From the NCBI GenBank assembly GCA_023402505.1, contig JAEYGD010000460.1, positions 1-15,235 of the forward strand: a stretch of DNA of 15,235 nucleotides, written 5' to 3'. Shown here piece by piece: positions 7,532 to 13,324 of the stretch. The stretch comes from Actinomycetes bacterium. Its GTDB lineage: Bacteria; Actinomycetota; Actinomycetes; Mycobacteriales; Micromonosporaceae. The translations under genes were made by a program, and so were the position numbers. How positions within the stretch are numbered: position 1 is the stretch's first letter; every line of letters begins with the position of its first letter. The notes below the pieces were generated by a model. The model was not told the DNA's origin. It saw nothing but the letters and a program-made list of their open reading frames with translations, and searched no databases.

Positions 7532-7679
7532 CTATCCGCGGTCGTACACGGTCACGGCGACGTCCCGCGCGCAGAGCGTACCCAGGATGATCGGCTCGAT
7601 CCGGTCCCAGACGCCGCCGCTCGGTCGGCCATTACGAGGAGAGGCGGCGTACCCCGGGCACGCCCGGCCGGTGAGCCCA
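7532..7679 (-). other. Gap with possible gene remnant
   Basis: This stretch lies beyond the esterase stop (7680) and after the lipase hairpin. In one minus-strand frame ending at the TAG at 7532-7534, the last 27 or so codons are almost all G/C-ending and would encode a sensible peptide (GGVWDRIEPIILGTL, then ARDVAVTVYDRG). Upstream of about 7621 that signal fades, and no start codon with a ribosome binding site is seen. It could be the tail of a decayed gene or chance. I do not recognise the peptide. Nothing else supported is seen in the 238-base gap 7442-7679. Confidence 0.2.
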
Positions 7680-8528
7680 TCAGGGATCCAACGGCCGCCA
7701 CAGCCAACGCAGGGCGTCCGGCAGGAGGACCCCGCCGTGATTGGGGCTGTGGCCGCCGTCGCCGAGCACGAGCCGGAAGTCATAGCCCGCCTCCGCAAGG
7801 GCAGCGGCGACCCGCAGGTTGCTGGCGAGCCAGTTCCGTTCGGGCTCGTTCCAGTGCAGGTCCCGGTGGCCGGCTTGTAGGAAGATGCGCAGCGGCTTGC
7901 GGTGGACGCCGCGGATGAGATCCGGGTACGGATTTCCGCCTGGCATCTGCACGAAGCTGGACAGGCAGCAGATCACTCGGCGGAACCGGTCCGGGCGCAG
8001 CCACGCGACGGTGAGAGCGCAGTTGCCGCCGCTGCTTCCGCCACAGATCCCCCACCAGCGCGGATCCTGGCTGATCGAGTAACGCTCGGTGACCTGCGGA
8101 ATGATCTCGGTCAACAGGAAAGTGGCGTAGCGGTCGTCGAACGCGTCGTACTCGACGTTGCGGTTCTTCGGCTCGGCGGCACCGTCGAACACGCCCGGAT
8201 CGACGAACACGCCGACGGTGACCGGGATGTCACCCCGGTGGACGAGGTTGTCCAGGACCGTCGCGCCCCGGACCTCCCCGTCCGGGTCGAGGTACCACCG
8301 CCCGTCCTGGAACACCATCAGCGCCGCCGGCTGCGACGGGTCGTACCGGGCCGGAAGATGGACCCAGAACTTCCGCGAGGTACCCGGATAGACGGCACTG
8401 CTGGTCCAGTCGAACTCGATGGTCTGACCGGCGGGCACGCCGGGCTGCGGCGCCGAGTCGGGGCCGTGGGCATAGCGGACGTCCGACTGGTCGACGGGAA
8501 GGGCAACGAAGGGCACCTCGACGGTCAC
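7680..8528 (-). CDS. Enterochelin esterase-like alpha/beta hydrolase (esterase D/PF00756 type)
   Basis: A 282-residue protein without a signal peptide. Family features, numbered from the chosen start, are FWVHLPARYDPSQPAALMVFQDG (about 54-76), the nucleophile elbow GGSSGG with Ser165, a probable acid Asp223 (QAGHRDLHW) and the catalytic His260 (GGHSPNHGG). This is the Fes/IroD-like esterase fold, often found in siderophore or general ester hydrolysis; no siderophore genes are nearby, so siderophore use is unsupported. Two in-frame GTG starts compete, 8537 and 8528. I choose 8528 because TAGAGT (8536-8541) would then lie 7 bases upstream, as for a leaderless gene; the difference is three residues. 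It is convergent with the lipase. Confidence 0.86.
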   Translation of the reverse strand: MTVEVPFVALPVDQSDVRYAHGPDSAPQPGVPAGQTIEFDWTSSAVYPGTSRKFWVHLPARYDPSQPAALMVFQDGRWYLDPDGEVRGATVLDNLVHRGDIPVTVGVFVDPGVFDGAAEPKNRNVEYDAFDDRYATFLLTEIIPQVTERYSISQDPRWWGICGGSSGGNCALTVAWLRPDRFRRVICCLSSFVQMPGGNPYPDLIRGVHRKPLRIFLQAGHRDLHWNEPERNWLASNLRVAAALAEAGYDFRLVLGDGGHSPNHGGVLLPDALRWLWRPLDP

Positions 8529-8535
8529 ACCGCGC

Positions 8536-8541
8536 ACTCTA
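8536..8541 (-). promoter_or_regulatory. Putative -10 box of leaderless esterase transcript
   Basis: TAGAGT on the minus strand fits TANNNT and ends 7 bases before the GTG at 8528. It overlaps the alternative GTG at 8537, which therefore is less likely to be the true start. Confidence 0.35.
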
Positions 8542-8649
8542 GGCGTCGAGGTCCGCCCGGATCGGCGTGCGTACGGTCCACTTCGATCCGATGACCGGCG
8601 CCAGCCCCGGACACCGGCGGTGACTCGTGTGACCCGTGGTCGACGCCGC

Positions 8650-9600
8650 TCAGCTCATCAGGGCACCGAGCTGCTGGGCGAGCGCCACGATGCCGGCGCC
8701 CAGGGCCGAGCCGGAGCCGCTCACGGCGACCTCGCCCAGCCGGTTGGCGAGCTTGCGCAGCCTGCCGGCATCCGCGGTCTGTTGCCGCGACTCGTACCGC
8801 ATCTCGGCGGCGATGCCGAGCGCCTCCGCCCGGTTGGCCTCGGTCAACCCGAGCGCCGGGACGGCCTGCTCGATCGCCTCGGCAAGCTGGGTGAGGCGGG
8901 TACGCAGCTCGTCGGTGACCGGCGTCGAGCCGACGGTGACGGTCTGCGGGCTGTTCGTGCCGTGGTGGGAGATCGCCACGCCGGTGGAGTTGCTCACGTG
9001 GTAGCTCACGCTTCCGGCTGATTCGTTCAGTTGGCGGGTGGACCGGCCGCGTTCGACCATCTCTGCTCCGTCCGTTGTCGTGGCCACGTGTAGCGACGAG
9101 TCGTGACCGCCGATGAGCCGCACCGAAACGAGACCGGCCCGTTCGAGCCATTCGAGCGCGGCACTGACCTCCGCCCAGGGGAAGTGCTCACCGAAGAACC
9201 GGGCGTACGGCGACGCCCCGAATTCGCGGATGTCGACGTGCTGGCCGTGCGGGTTCCGGTACGACCAGTTCAGCAGCGCGTCGCGGCAGGCCACTCGCCG
9301 CTCCGCGGGGTCCGCGCGGCGGCGCCGGATGTCCTCCACCAGCAGGATGCCCTGGTTGGTGAGCGCCCAGTAGGACAGGTTGCCGATCCAGACCCGCTCC
9401 AGCAGTCCTTCGCCGGCCAGGAACTTGATGTCCAGCCAGTATCCGACGAACTCCGCCGACAGCATGCTGCGCAGGCCCTTGCCCTCGAACGCTCCCACCG
9501 GGAGGTTGCGCCGCCCGGAGGTGGAGTCGAACAGGGACTCCATCAGTTTGAGCCGGCCGAGGGTCGCCGCATCGAGGTTCCAGCCCGCTGCGAGTTCCAT
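8650..9600 (-). CDS. Uncharacterised 316-residue protein, winged-helix-like N-terminus and helical C-terminus
   Basis: I do not recognise the whole protein. Residues 10-95 (GRLKLMESLFDSTSG..., LLERVWIGNLSYWALTNQGILLVEDIRRRR) look like a mixed helix/wing domain; 104-190 contains a second such unit (ALEWLERAGLVSVRLI...LHVATTTDGAEMVERG), as in winged-helix proteins where a beta hairpin follows the helices. Residues 195-225 are a Ser/Asn/Gly-rich low-charge linker (SYHVSNSTGVAISHHG, NSPQTVTVG). Residues 228-316 are amphipathic helices ending in a Gly/Ala/Ser-rich hydrophobic helix. This linker-plus-helices tail resembles tails in AbiTii-like and effector-associated proteins (impression only, no search). 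There is no signal peptide. The ATG has no Shine-Dalgarno, but TACTGT (9607-9612) lies 6 bases upstream. It is a monocistronic gene divergent from the ABC exporter. Confidence 0.72.
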   Translation of the reverse strand: MELAAGWNLDAATLGRLKLMESLFDSTSGRRNLPVGAFEGKGLRSMLSAEFVGYWLDIKFLAGEGLLERVWIGNLSYWALTNQGILLVEDIRRRRADPAERRVACRDALLNWSYRNPHGQHVDIREFGASPYARFFGEHFPWAEVSAALEWLERAGLVSVRLIGGHDSSLHVATTTDGAEMVERGRSTRQLNESAGSVSYHVSNSTGVAISHHGTNSPQTVTVGSTPVTDELRTRLTQLAEAIEQAVPALGLTEANRAEALGIAAEMRYESRQQTADAGRLRKLANRLGEVAVSGSGSALGAGIVALAQQLGALMS

Positions 9601-9606
9601 GAACCA

Positions 9607-9612
9607 ACAGTA
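9607..9612 (-). promoter_or_regulatory. Putative -10 box of leaderless transcript of the 316-residue protein
   Basis: TACTGT on the minus strand fits TANNNT and ends 6 bases before the ATG at 9600; no ribosome binding site is present. The 244-base gap 9601-9844 otherwise holds an inverted repeat at 9682-9695 (TGGCCG/CGGCCA) and no convincing gene. Confidence 0.35.
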
Positions 9613-9681
9613 ATCGTCACGTCACGACGCCAGCTATCGATGAAGCGACGGCAAACGGCACATGGCAGGGACGACGAAACG

Positions 9682-9695
9682 TGGCCGTTCGGCCA
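9682..9695. promoter_or_regulatory. 14-base inverted repeat in the divergent gap before the ABC exporter
   Basis: TGGCCG and CGGCCA flank a 2-base centre, a symmetrical element that could be an operator for the exporter or the 316-residue gene. It is GC-rich and short, and no regulator gene adjoins it, so this is tentative. Confidence 0.2.
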
Positions 9696-9844
9696 GGGCC
9701 GGGTCGGTTGCATTCGGGGACGGGGTGGCCGACCCGGCATGCCACCGCCGTGGGAATCACACGGGTCGGGCATGCGTACGGCGCGGTCGGGACGTGACGC
9801 GCCGCGGGTTGGAACTGCCGCCCGACGACGACAACGTGGTGGGC

Positions 9845-10771
9845 ATGGATGACGTAGTGATCGAAGTGGACGGGCTGCGCCGCAGCTACGGGGAGTTCGA
9901 GGCGGTGCGCGGCATCTTCCTGCGGATCCGCCGGGGTGAGCTGTTCGCGCTGCTGGGCACGAACGGCGCCGGGAAGACCACCACCATCGAGGTCCTGGAA
10001 GGGCTGCAACCGGCCACGGCGGGCCGGGTGCGGGTGCTCGGGTTGGATCCCGTCCGCGACCGCGACTCGGTGCGGCCCCGGACGGGGGTGATGCTCCAGC
10101 ACGGCGGACTCACGGGTGCGCTCACCGTCCGGGAGACGGTGGAGACCTGGCGGTCCCTCACCGTCCGGCCGCGGACCACCGCGGAGGTGCTGGACCTGGT
10201 CGACCTCGGCGACCGGATGAACGTCGCGGTCGAGCAGCTCTCCGGCGGCGAGGGTCGGCGGCTGGAGCTGGCGCTGGCCGTGCTCGGCCGCCCGGAGGTG
10301 CTCTTCCTCGACGAGCCGACCACCGGCATGGACCCGGCCTCGCGCCGCCGTACCTGGGACGTCGTCCGGCAGCTCCAAAGGAGCGGCACCACCGTCCTGC
10401 TTACCACGCACTACCTGGAGGAGGCGGAGGTCCTCGCCGACCGGGTGGCGATCATGCGAGGTGGCAGCGTCGTCGCCACCGGGGCGCCAGAGGACGTGGT
10501 GCGTACGCTGCCCGCCCGGATCAGCTTCCGGCCGCCGACCACGGAAGCGCTGCCCGACCTGCCGCACGCCGCCCGCCTGGTCGAGGGCGACCGGGTCACC
10601 TACGAGTCCCGCCAGCTCCAGACCGACCTCACCCGGCTGCTCGAATGGGCCAACGCGGGCAACATCCAGCTGGCTTCCCTGTCGGCCCGACCGGCCACTC
10701 TGGAGGATGTCTTCCTGGACATCGCCGCCGACCACGACCCGACCGGCCAGCACGCGGAGGTTGCCCGATGA
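9845..10771 (+). CDS. ABC transporter ATP-binding protein (DrrA-type exporter)
   Basis: A 308-residue ATPase that would drive the membrane partner encoded next. All nucleotide-binding motifs are intact: Walker A GTNGAGKTT at 38-46, Q-loop Gln85, signature LSGGE at 132-136, Walker B EVLFLDEP at 151-158 and H-loop His189. The C-terminal extension of about 80 residues ending in ATLEDVFLDIAADH is typical of DrrA-like drug or lipid exporters. The ATG at 9845 is chosen because the domain starts there, although its ribosome binding site is weak (GGTGGG directly upstream); the longer open frame from 9662 has no coding character. The stop codon overlaps the permease start (ATGA at 10768-10771), so the two are translationally coupled. 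Confidence 0.93.
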   Translation: MDDVVIEVDGLRRSYGEFEAVRGIFLRIRRGELFALLGTNGAGKTTTIEVLEGLQPATAGRVRVLGLDPVRDRDSVRPRTGVMLQHGGLTGALTVRETVETWRSLTVRPRTTAEVLDLVDLGDRMNVAVEQLSGGEGRRLELALAVLGRPEVLFLDEPTTGMDPASRRRTWDVVRQLQRSGTTVLLTTHYLEEAEVLADRVAIMRGGSVVATGAPEDVVRTLPARISFRPPTTEALPDLPHAARLVEGDRVTYESRQLQTDLTRLLEWANAGNIQLASLSARPATLEDVFLDIAADHDPTGQHAEVAR

Positions 10772-11601
10772 ACGGGACGATGACGACGCCGGGCCCCGAC
10801 GCCACCGCCGCGTCCGGCGACCGTGCGACCAGGCCGTCGTGGCAGATCGCCGCGATGCTCAAGATGGAGCTGCTGGCGCTGCGCCGCAGCTGGACGTCCA
10901 CCGCGATGTCCGTGGTGACCCCGCTGATGATCGCCCTGCTGCTGGTCAGCGAGTACCGCGGCCAGACGGTGCCCGGCGTACGCCGGGTCGTCAGCGTCAC
11001 CACGCTGATCATGGTCTTCCTGGTACACCACCACCTGACCACCGTGTACGCCGCACGCCGCCAGGAACTGGTGCTCAAGCGGCTGCGCGCCGGGCTCGCC
11101 TCGGACCGTACGATCCTGTTCGGTACGGCCAGCAGCACCGTGGCGATCTTCCTCGCCCAGTTCGTGGTGCTGGCCCTCTACGCGGTCCTGTTCCTCGACC
11201 TGCCGGTGCCCAGCAACCCGGCGGTCATGGTGGTGGCGCTGCTGTTCGGCTGCTCGATCATGGCAGCGTTCTCGGCCGCGCTCTCCGCGGTCACCCGCAG
11301 CTCCGAGGCGGCCATGCTCACCACCCTGCCGACTGTGGTGATCTTCCTGGCCACGCCGGGTGCGCTGCTGCCGCTCGGGGCGTTGCCCGAGGCACTGGAA
11401 CGGGTGCTCTGGTTTCTGCCCAACGGTCCGTTCACCGAGGTCATGCGCGTCGGTTGGCTCGGTCGCACCGACGAGGGCCAGGCCCTGAGCTTCGCCGGCG
11501 TCGTCGTCGAGACGCTGCCGTCCTTCGGGGTGCTGCTGGTCTGGCTGCTGGTGGCGCTGCTCGTGGCGGGCCGGTACTTCCGGTGGGAGCCCCGGCACTG
11601 A
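10768..11601 (+). CDS. ABC-2 type transporter permease (DrrB-like)
   Basis: A 277-residue membrane protein with about six membrane segments (roughly 46-62, 72-92, 118-143, 150-175, 180-205 and 250-272). The cytoplasmic motif LKRLRAG at 103-109 between segments 2 and 3 is typical of ABC-2 permeases. The ATG at 10768 overlaps the ATPase stop and has GGAGG 7 bases upstream (10756-10760); an ATG at 10780 is the alternative. With the ATPase it would form a homodimeric exporter. The substrate is not evident: there is no biosynthetic gene cluster alongside and no adjoining dedicated regulator. It is convergent with arsI across a strong hairpin, so it is probably not part of the arsenic unit. Confidence 0.91.
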   Translation: MNGTMTTPGPDATAASGDRATRPSWQIAAMLKMELLALRRSWTSTAMSVVTPLMIALLLVSEYRGQTVPGVRRVVSVTTLIMVFLVHHHLTTVYAARRQELVLKRLRAGLASDRTILFGTASSTVAIFLAQFVVLALYAVLFLDLPVPSNPAVMVVALLFGCSIMAAFSAALSAVTRSSEAAMLTTLPTVVIFLATPGALLPLGALPEALERVLWFLPNGPFTEVMRVGWLGRTDEGQALSFAGVVVETLPSFGVLLVWLLVALLVAGRYFRWEPRH

Positions 11602-11635
11602 TACCGATCGAGCCCTGCCCCGGTCCGGCCGGAGC

Positions 11636-11674
11636 TGTGCGCGCCTGCCGGCAGGTCACCGGCAGGCGCGCACA
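11636..11674. terminator. Perfect 16-bp hairpin between ABC permease and arsI
   Basis: Bases 11636-11651 and 11659-11674 are perfect reverse complements (16 bp) around a 7-base loop, CAGGTCA. The element starts 35 bases after the permease stop and ends 8 bases before the arsI stop, so it can terminate both convergent transcripts. There is no U-tract on either side. Confidence 0.75.
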
Positions 11675-11681
11675 CCGTCGG

Positions 11682-12140
11682 TCAGCAGCAGCTCGATGCG
11701 GCCCCGCTGGTGGCCGGCTCCTTCTCGGCGGCCGGGGTGCAGCAGGCGCTCTCGGCGGCCTTCTCCAGCTGCGGCGAGTCGGCCTTGACCGTGTAGACCT
11801 CCCACGGCTCGTTGCCGGGGCCGCGTACCCAGACCTTGTCCTGGAGCGCGTAGCAGCACTCGGTGTCGTTCTCCTCCAGCGTGACGAGGCCGGAGTCGGT
11901 GAGTCGCTTGGTGGCGGCGCCGACCTCGTCGGTGGTGAACACTTCCACGCCGAGGTGGTCCATGACGGTGGGCTGGTCGGCCTCACCCGCCAGGAGTACG
12001 AGCTTCAGCGGCGGGTTCTCGATGGCGAAGTTGGCGTAGCCGGGGCGGCGCTTGGCCGGCTCGACGTCGAACAGCTTCGAGTAGAAGGCCACGGAGCCTT
12101 CGAGGTCGGACACGCGCAGGGCGAGCTGGACACGGGACAT
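11682..12140 (-). CDS. arsI: ArsI/CadI-family VOC protein (organoarsenical C-As lyase)
   Basis: A 152-residue vicinal-oxygen-chelate protein. ArsI is an iron-dependent dioxygenase that cleaves the carbon-arsenic bond of trivalent organoarsenicals such as methylarsenite, releasing arsenite; CadI is the related cadmium-induced protein. Features are SDLEGSVAFYSKLF (11-24), probable metal ligands Gln5, His62 (DHLG) and Glu114 (PWEVYTV), and the vicinal Cys95-Cys96 in the ECCYALQDK motif, which in ArsI binds the substrate. The C-terminal tail adds paired cysteines CC at 133-134 and 151-152. The ATG at 12140 is set by GGAGGAGT 5-6 bases upstream. It is divergent from arsR, and its promoter probably overlaps the arsR promoter. 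No arsenite pump or arsenate reductase gene lies in the window. I cannot separate ArsI from CadI activity by sequence alone. Confidence 0.9.
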   Translation of the reverse strand: MSRVQLALRVSDLEGSVAFYSKLFDVEPAKRRPGYANFAIENPPLKLVLLAGEADQPTVMDHLGVEVFTTDEVGAATKRLTDSGLVTLEENDTECCYALQDKVWVRGPGNEPWEVYTVKADSPQLEKAAESACCTPAAEKEPATSGAASSCC

Positions 12141-12250
12141 GGTGACTCCTCCGGACGGGTGGGCGGGAGCGGCGGTGTGCGGTTGCGCCCGTAGCGGGGC
12201 TTCAGCACCACCGGCCACCCCTTGCCTAGATGTTTTTCGAAGCAAGACCT

Positions 12251-12279
12251 ACATTGCACCCTGTTTCGAAATCTGTCAA
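12251..12279 (-). promoter_or_regulatory. Putative arsI promoter
   Basis: On the minus strand TTGACA (12274-12279) is a perfect -35 and CAATGT (12251-12256) a fair -10, with 17 bases between. The spacer contains the palindrome TTTCGAAA. Transcription would start near 12244, leaving a leader of about 100 bases with a strong ribosome binding site. Confidence 0.5.
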
Positions 12280-12282
12280 GCT
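12254..12282 (+). promoter_or_regulatory. Putative arsR promoter, overlapping that of arsI
   Basis: TTGCAC (12254-12259) and CAAGCT (12277-12282) are 17 bases apart, and the second ends 6 bases before the arsR ATG, so the mRNA could be leaderless. Both boxes are imperfect. Each overlaps a box of the arsI promoter on the other strand. Confidence 0.4.
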
Positions 12283-12288
12283 AGACGC

Positions 12289-12663
12289 ATGTCGAAACAA
12301 GAGCTGCCGGTGGTGGACCTCGTCGCGGTCGCCTGCTGCTCCCCGATCGCGGTCCGCCCGCTGGACCCCGACCAGGCAGCGGCGGTCGCGCCGCTGTTCA
12401 AGGCCCTGGGTGACCCGGTTCGGCTGCGGCTGATGTCGATGATCGCGTCGGTGCCGGAGATGTGCGTCTGCGATCTGACCCCGGCGTTCGAGCTGTCCGG
12501 GCCGACCATCTCCCACCACCTCAAGGTGCTGCGCGAGGCCGGCCTGGTCGACTCGGAGCGGCGCGGAACCTGGGTCTGGTACCGGGTGAGGCCCGAGGCC
12601 TTCCGGCAGCTCGGCGCGCTGCTGGACATCTCCGCAGCCCCGGCCGCCGGCACCGCGGGGTGA
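12289..12663 (+). CDS. arsR: ArsR/SmtB-family arsenic-responsive repressor
   Basis: A 124-residue winged-helix repressor expected to leave DNA when it binds As(III). The core LFKALGDPVRLRLMSMI (36-52) and the recognition helix SGPTISHHLKVLREAGLV (70-87), followed by the wing ERRGTWVWYRV, are typical. Metal-site cysteines are Cys16-Cys17 near the N-terminus and Cys59/Cys61 (MCVCDL). The N-terminal pair plus one of the latter recalls the Corynebacterium glutamicum type of site, while CxC in helix 3 is the E. coli/R773 type. There is no Shine-Dalgarno before the ATG at 12289; the gene may be leaderless. It is divergent from arsI and surrounded by TTCGAA-type elements that are candidate operators. 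It ends 28 bases from the convergent VOC gene. Confidence 0.93.
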   Translation: MSKQELPVVDLVAVACCSPIAVRPLDPDQAAAVAPLFKALGDPVRLRLMSMIASVPEMCVCDLTPAFELSGPTISHHLKVLREAGLVDSERRGTWVWYRVRPEAFRQLGALLDISAAPAAGTAG

Positions 12664-12691
12664 GGCGCACCCGGCCTGGTTCGCCGGAGGC

Positions 12692-13132
12692 TCAGTCCGC
12701 CTTCGGTAGCTGCTCGGCGAACATCACCAGGATCCCGCTGGGGCCACGGAGGTAGGTCAGCTTGTAGACGTCCTCGTACGTGGCGACGCCGCGCAGCGGG
12801 TGACAGCCGTGCCGGGCGGCGATTTCGAGGGCGGCGTCGATGTCATCCACGGCAAGACAGACGCGGTGCATGCCGATGGTGTTCGGCTGGACGGGCTCCG
12901 CCTCGATCGCGTCCGGGTGGACGTACTGGAACATCTCGATGCGGCCGTTGCCGTCGGGCGTCTGGAGCACGGCGATGTCGGCGGTGTTGCCGTCCAGACC
13001 CACGGCGGTGTCCGCCCACTCGCCGCTGATCCGGGCGCGCCCGAGCACCGTCAGGCCGAGGTCGCTGAAGAAGGCGACGGCGGCGTCCAGGTCGCGCACG
13101 GCGATGCCGACGTTGTCGAGTCTGACGGACAT
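12692..13132 (-). CDS. VOC (glyoxalase/bleomycin-resistance) family protein
   Basis: A 146-residue protein with two beta-alpha-beta-beta-beta modules, at about 4-70 (LDNVGIAVRDLDAAVAFF) and 86-142 (MHRVCLAVDDIDAALEIA). The four metal-ligand positions of metal-dependent VOC enzymes appear as Asn7 (usually His), Glu67, His89 and about Met137 (usually Glu), so two are altered and classical glyoxalase I chemistry is doubtful. It may use another metal arrangement or bind a ligand only. The ATG at 13132 has GGGGGAGG 5 bases upstream; the longer frame to 13576 is antisense to the methyltransferase. It is convergent with arsR, and there is no sign that it belongs to the arsenic unit, though both VOC genes lie close together. 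Confidence 0.85.
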   Translation of the reverse strand: MSVRLDNVGIAVRDLDAAVAFFSDLGLTVLGRARISGEWADTAVGLDGNTADIAVLQTPDGNGRIEMFQYVHPDAIEAEPVQPNTIGMHRVCLAVDDIDAALEIAARHGCHPLRGVATYEDVYKLTYLRGPSGILVMFAEQLPKAD

Positions 13133-13200
13133 GGGTCCTCCCCCAGGTCGGTCCGCGGGCCGGCAGGAGGTGCCCACGCGGTGATCGAACGGCCGGGTTT

Positions 13201-13225
13201 CGACCGTATTACAGGAAGACGGTCG
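13201..13225. promoter_or_regulatory. 7-bp inverted repeat between VOC and methyltransferase genes
   Basis: CGACCGT (13201-13207) and ACGGTCG (13219-13225) flank an AT-richer 11-base spacer. It lies 69 bases before the VOC start and 100 bases before the methyltransferase start, a fitting place for an operator, but no regulator is known. Confidence 0.25.
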
Positions 13226-13314
13226 GTCGGCCGCAACCACGCGAGGCGACGTTGTGGCGGCTGCGCCGGCGGTCACGGGTACGGTGACACCGGTCGGGTG
13301 ACGCGCGAGGAGGC

Positions 13315-13319
13315 GAGGA
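13315..13319 (+). promoter_or_regulatory. Ribosome binding site that sets the methyltransferase start
   Basis: GAGGA ends 5 bases before the GTG at 13325. The alternative starts at 13298 and 13337 have no such site at a suitable distance. A TACGGT -10-like box at 13280-13285 would give a leader of roughly 33 bases. Confidence 0.5.
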
Positions 13320-13324
13320 CTGGG

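Larger units (their letters stand above)
12233..12299. promoter_or_regulatory. Three TTCGAA/TCGAAA elements around the arsI/arsR promoters
   Basis: TTTTTCGAA lies at 12233-12241, the palindrome TTTCGAAA at 12264-12271, and TCGAAACA at 12292-12299. The last overlaps the first arsR codons. TGTTTCGA (12262-12269) and TCGAAACA (12292-12299) are an exact 8-base inverted pair. The AT-rich motif stands out against its surroundings and is a candidate ArsR operator; binding is inferred. Confidence 0.4.

Noticed and set aside
8558..8590. Inverted repeat CGGATCG/CGATCCG behind the esterase start
   Set aside because: The arms are short with a 19-base spacer and no fitting regulator nearby; weak support.
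9662..9844. Upstream extension of the ABC ATPase
   Set aside because: The 61 extra residues are Arg/Gly-rich without G/C third-position bias or domain similarity.
9845..11601. ABC pair as an arsenic exporter belonging to arsI/arsR
   Set aside because: It is convergent with arsI, separated by a 16-bp terminator hairpin, and its sequence is DrrA/DrrB-like with no metal-binding features.
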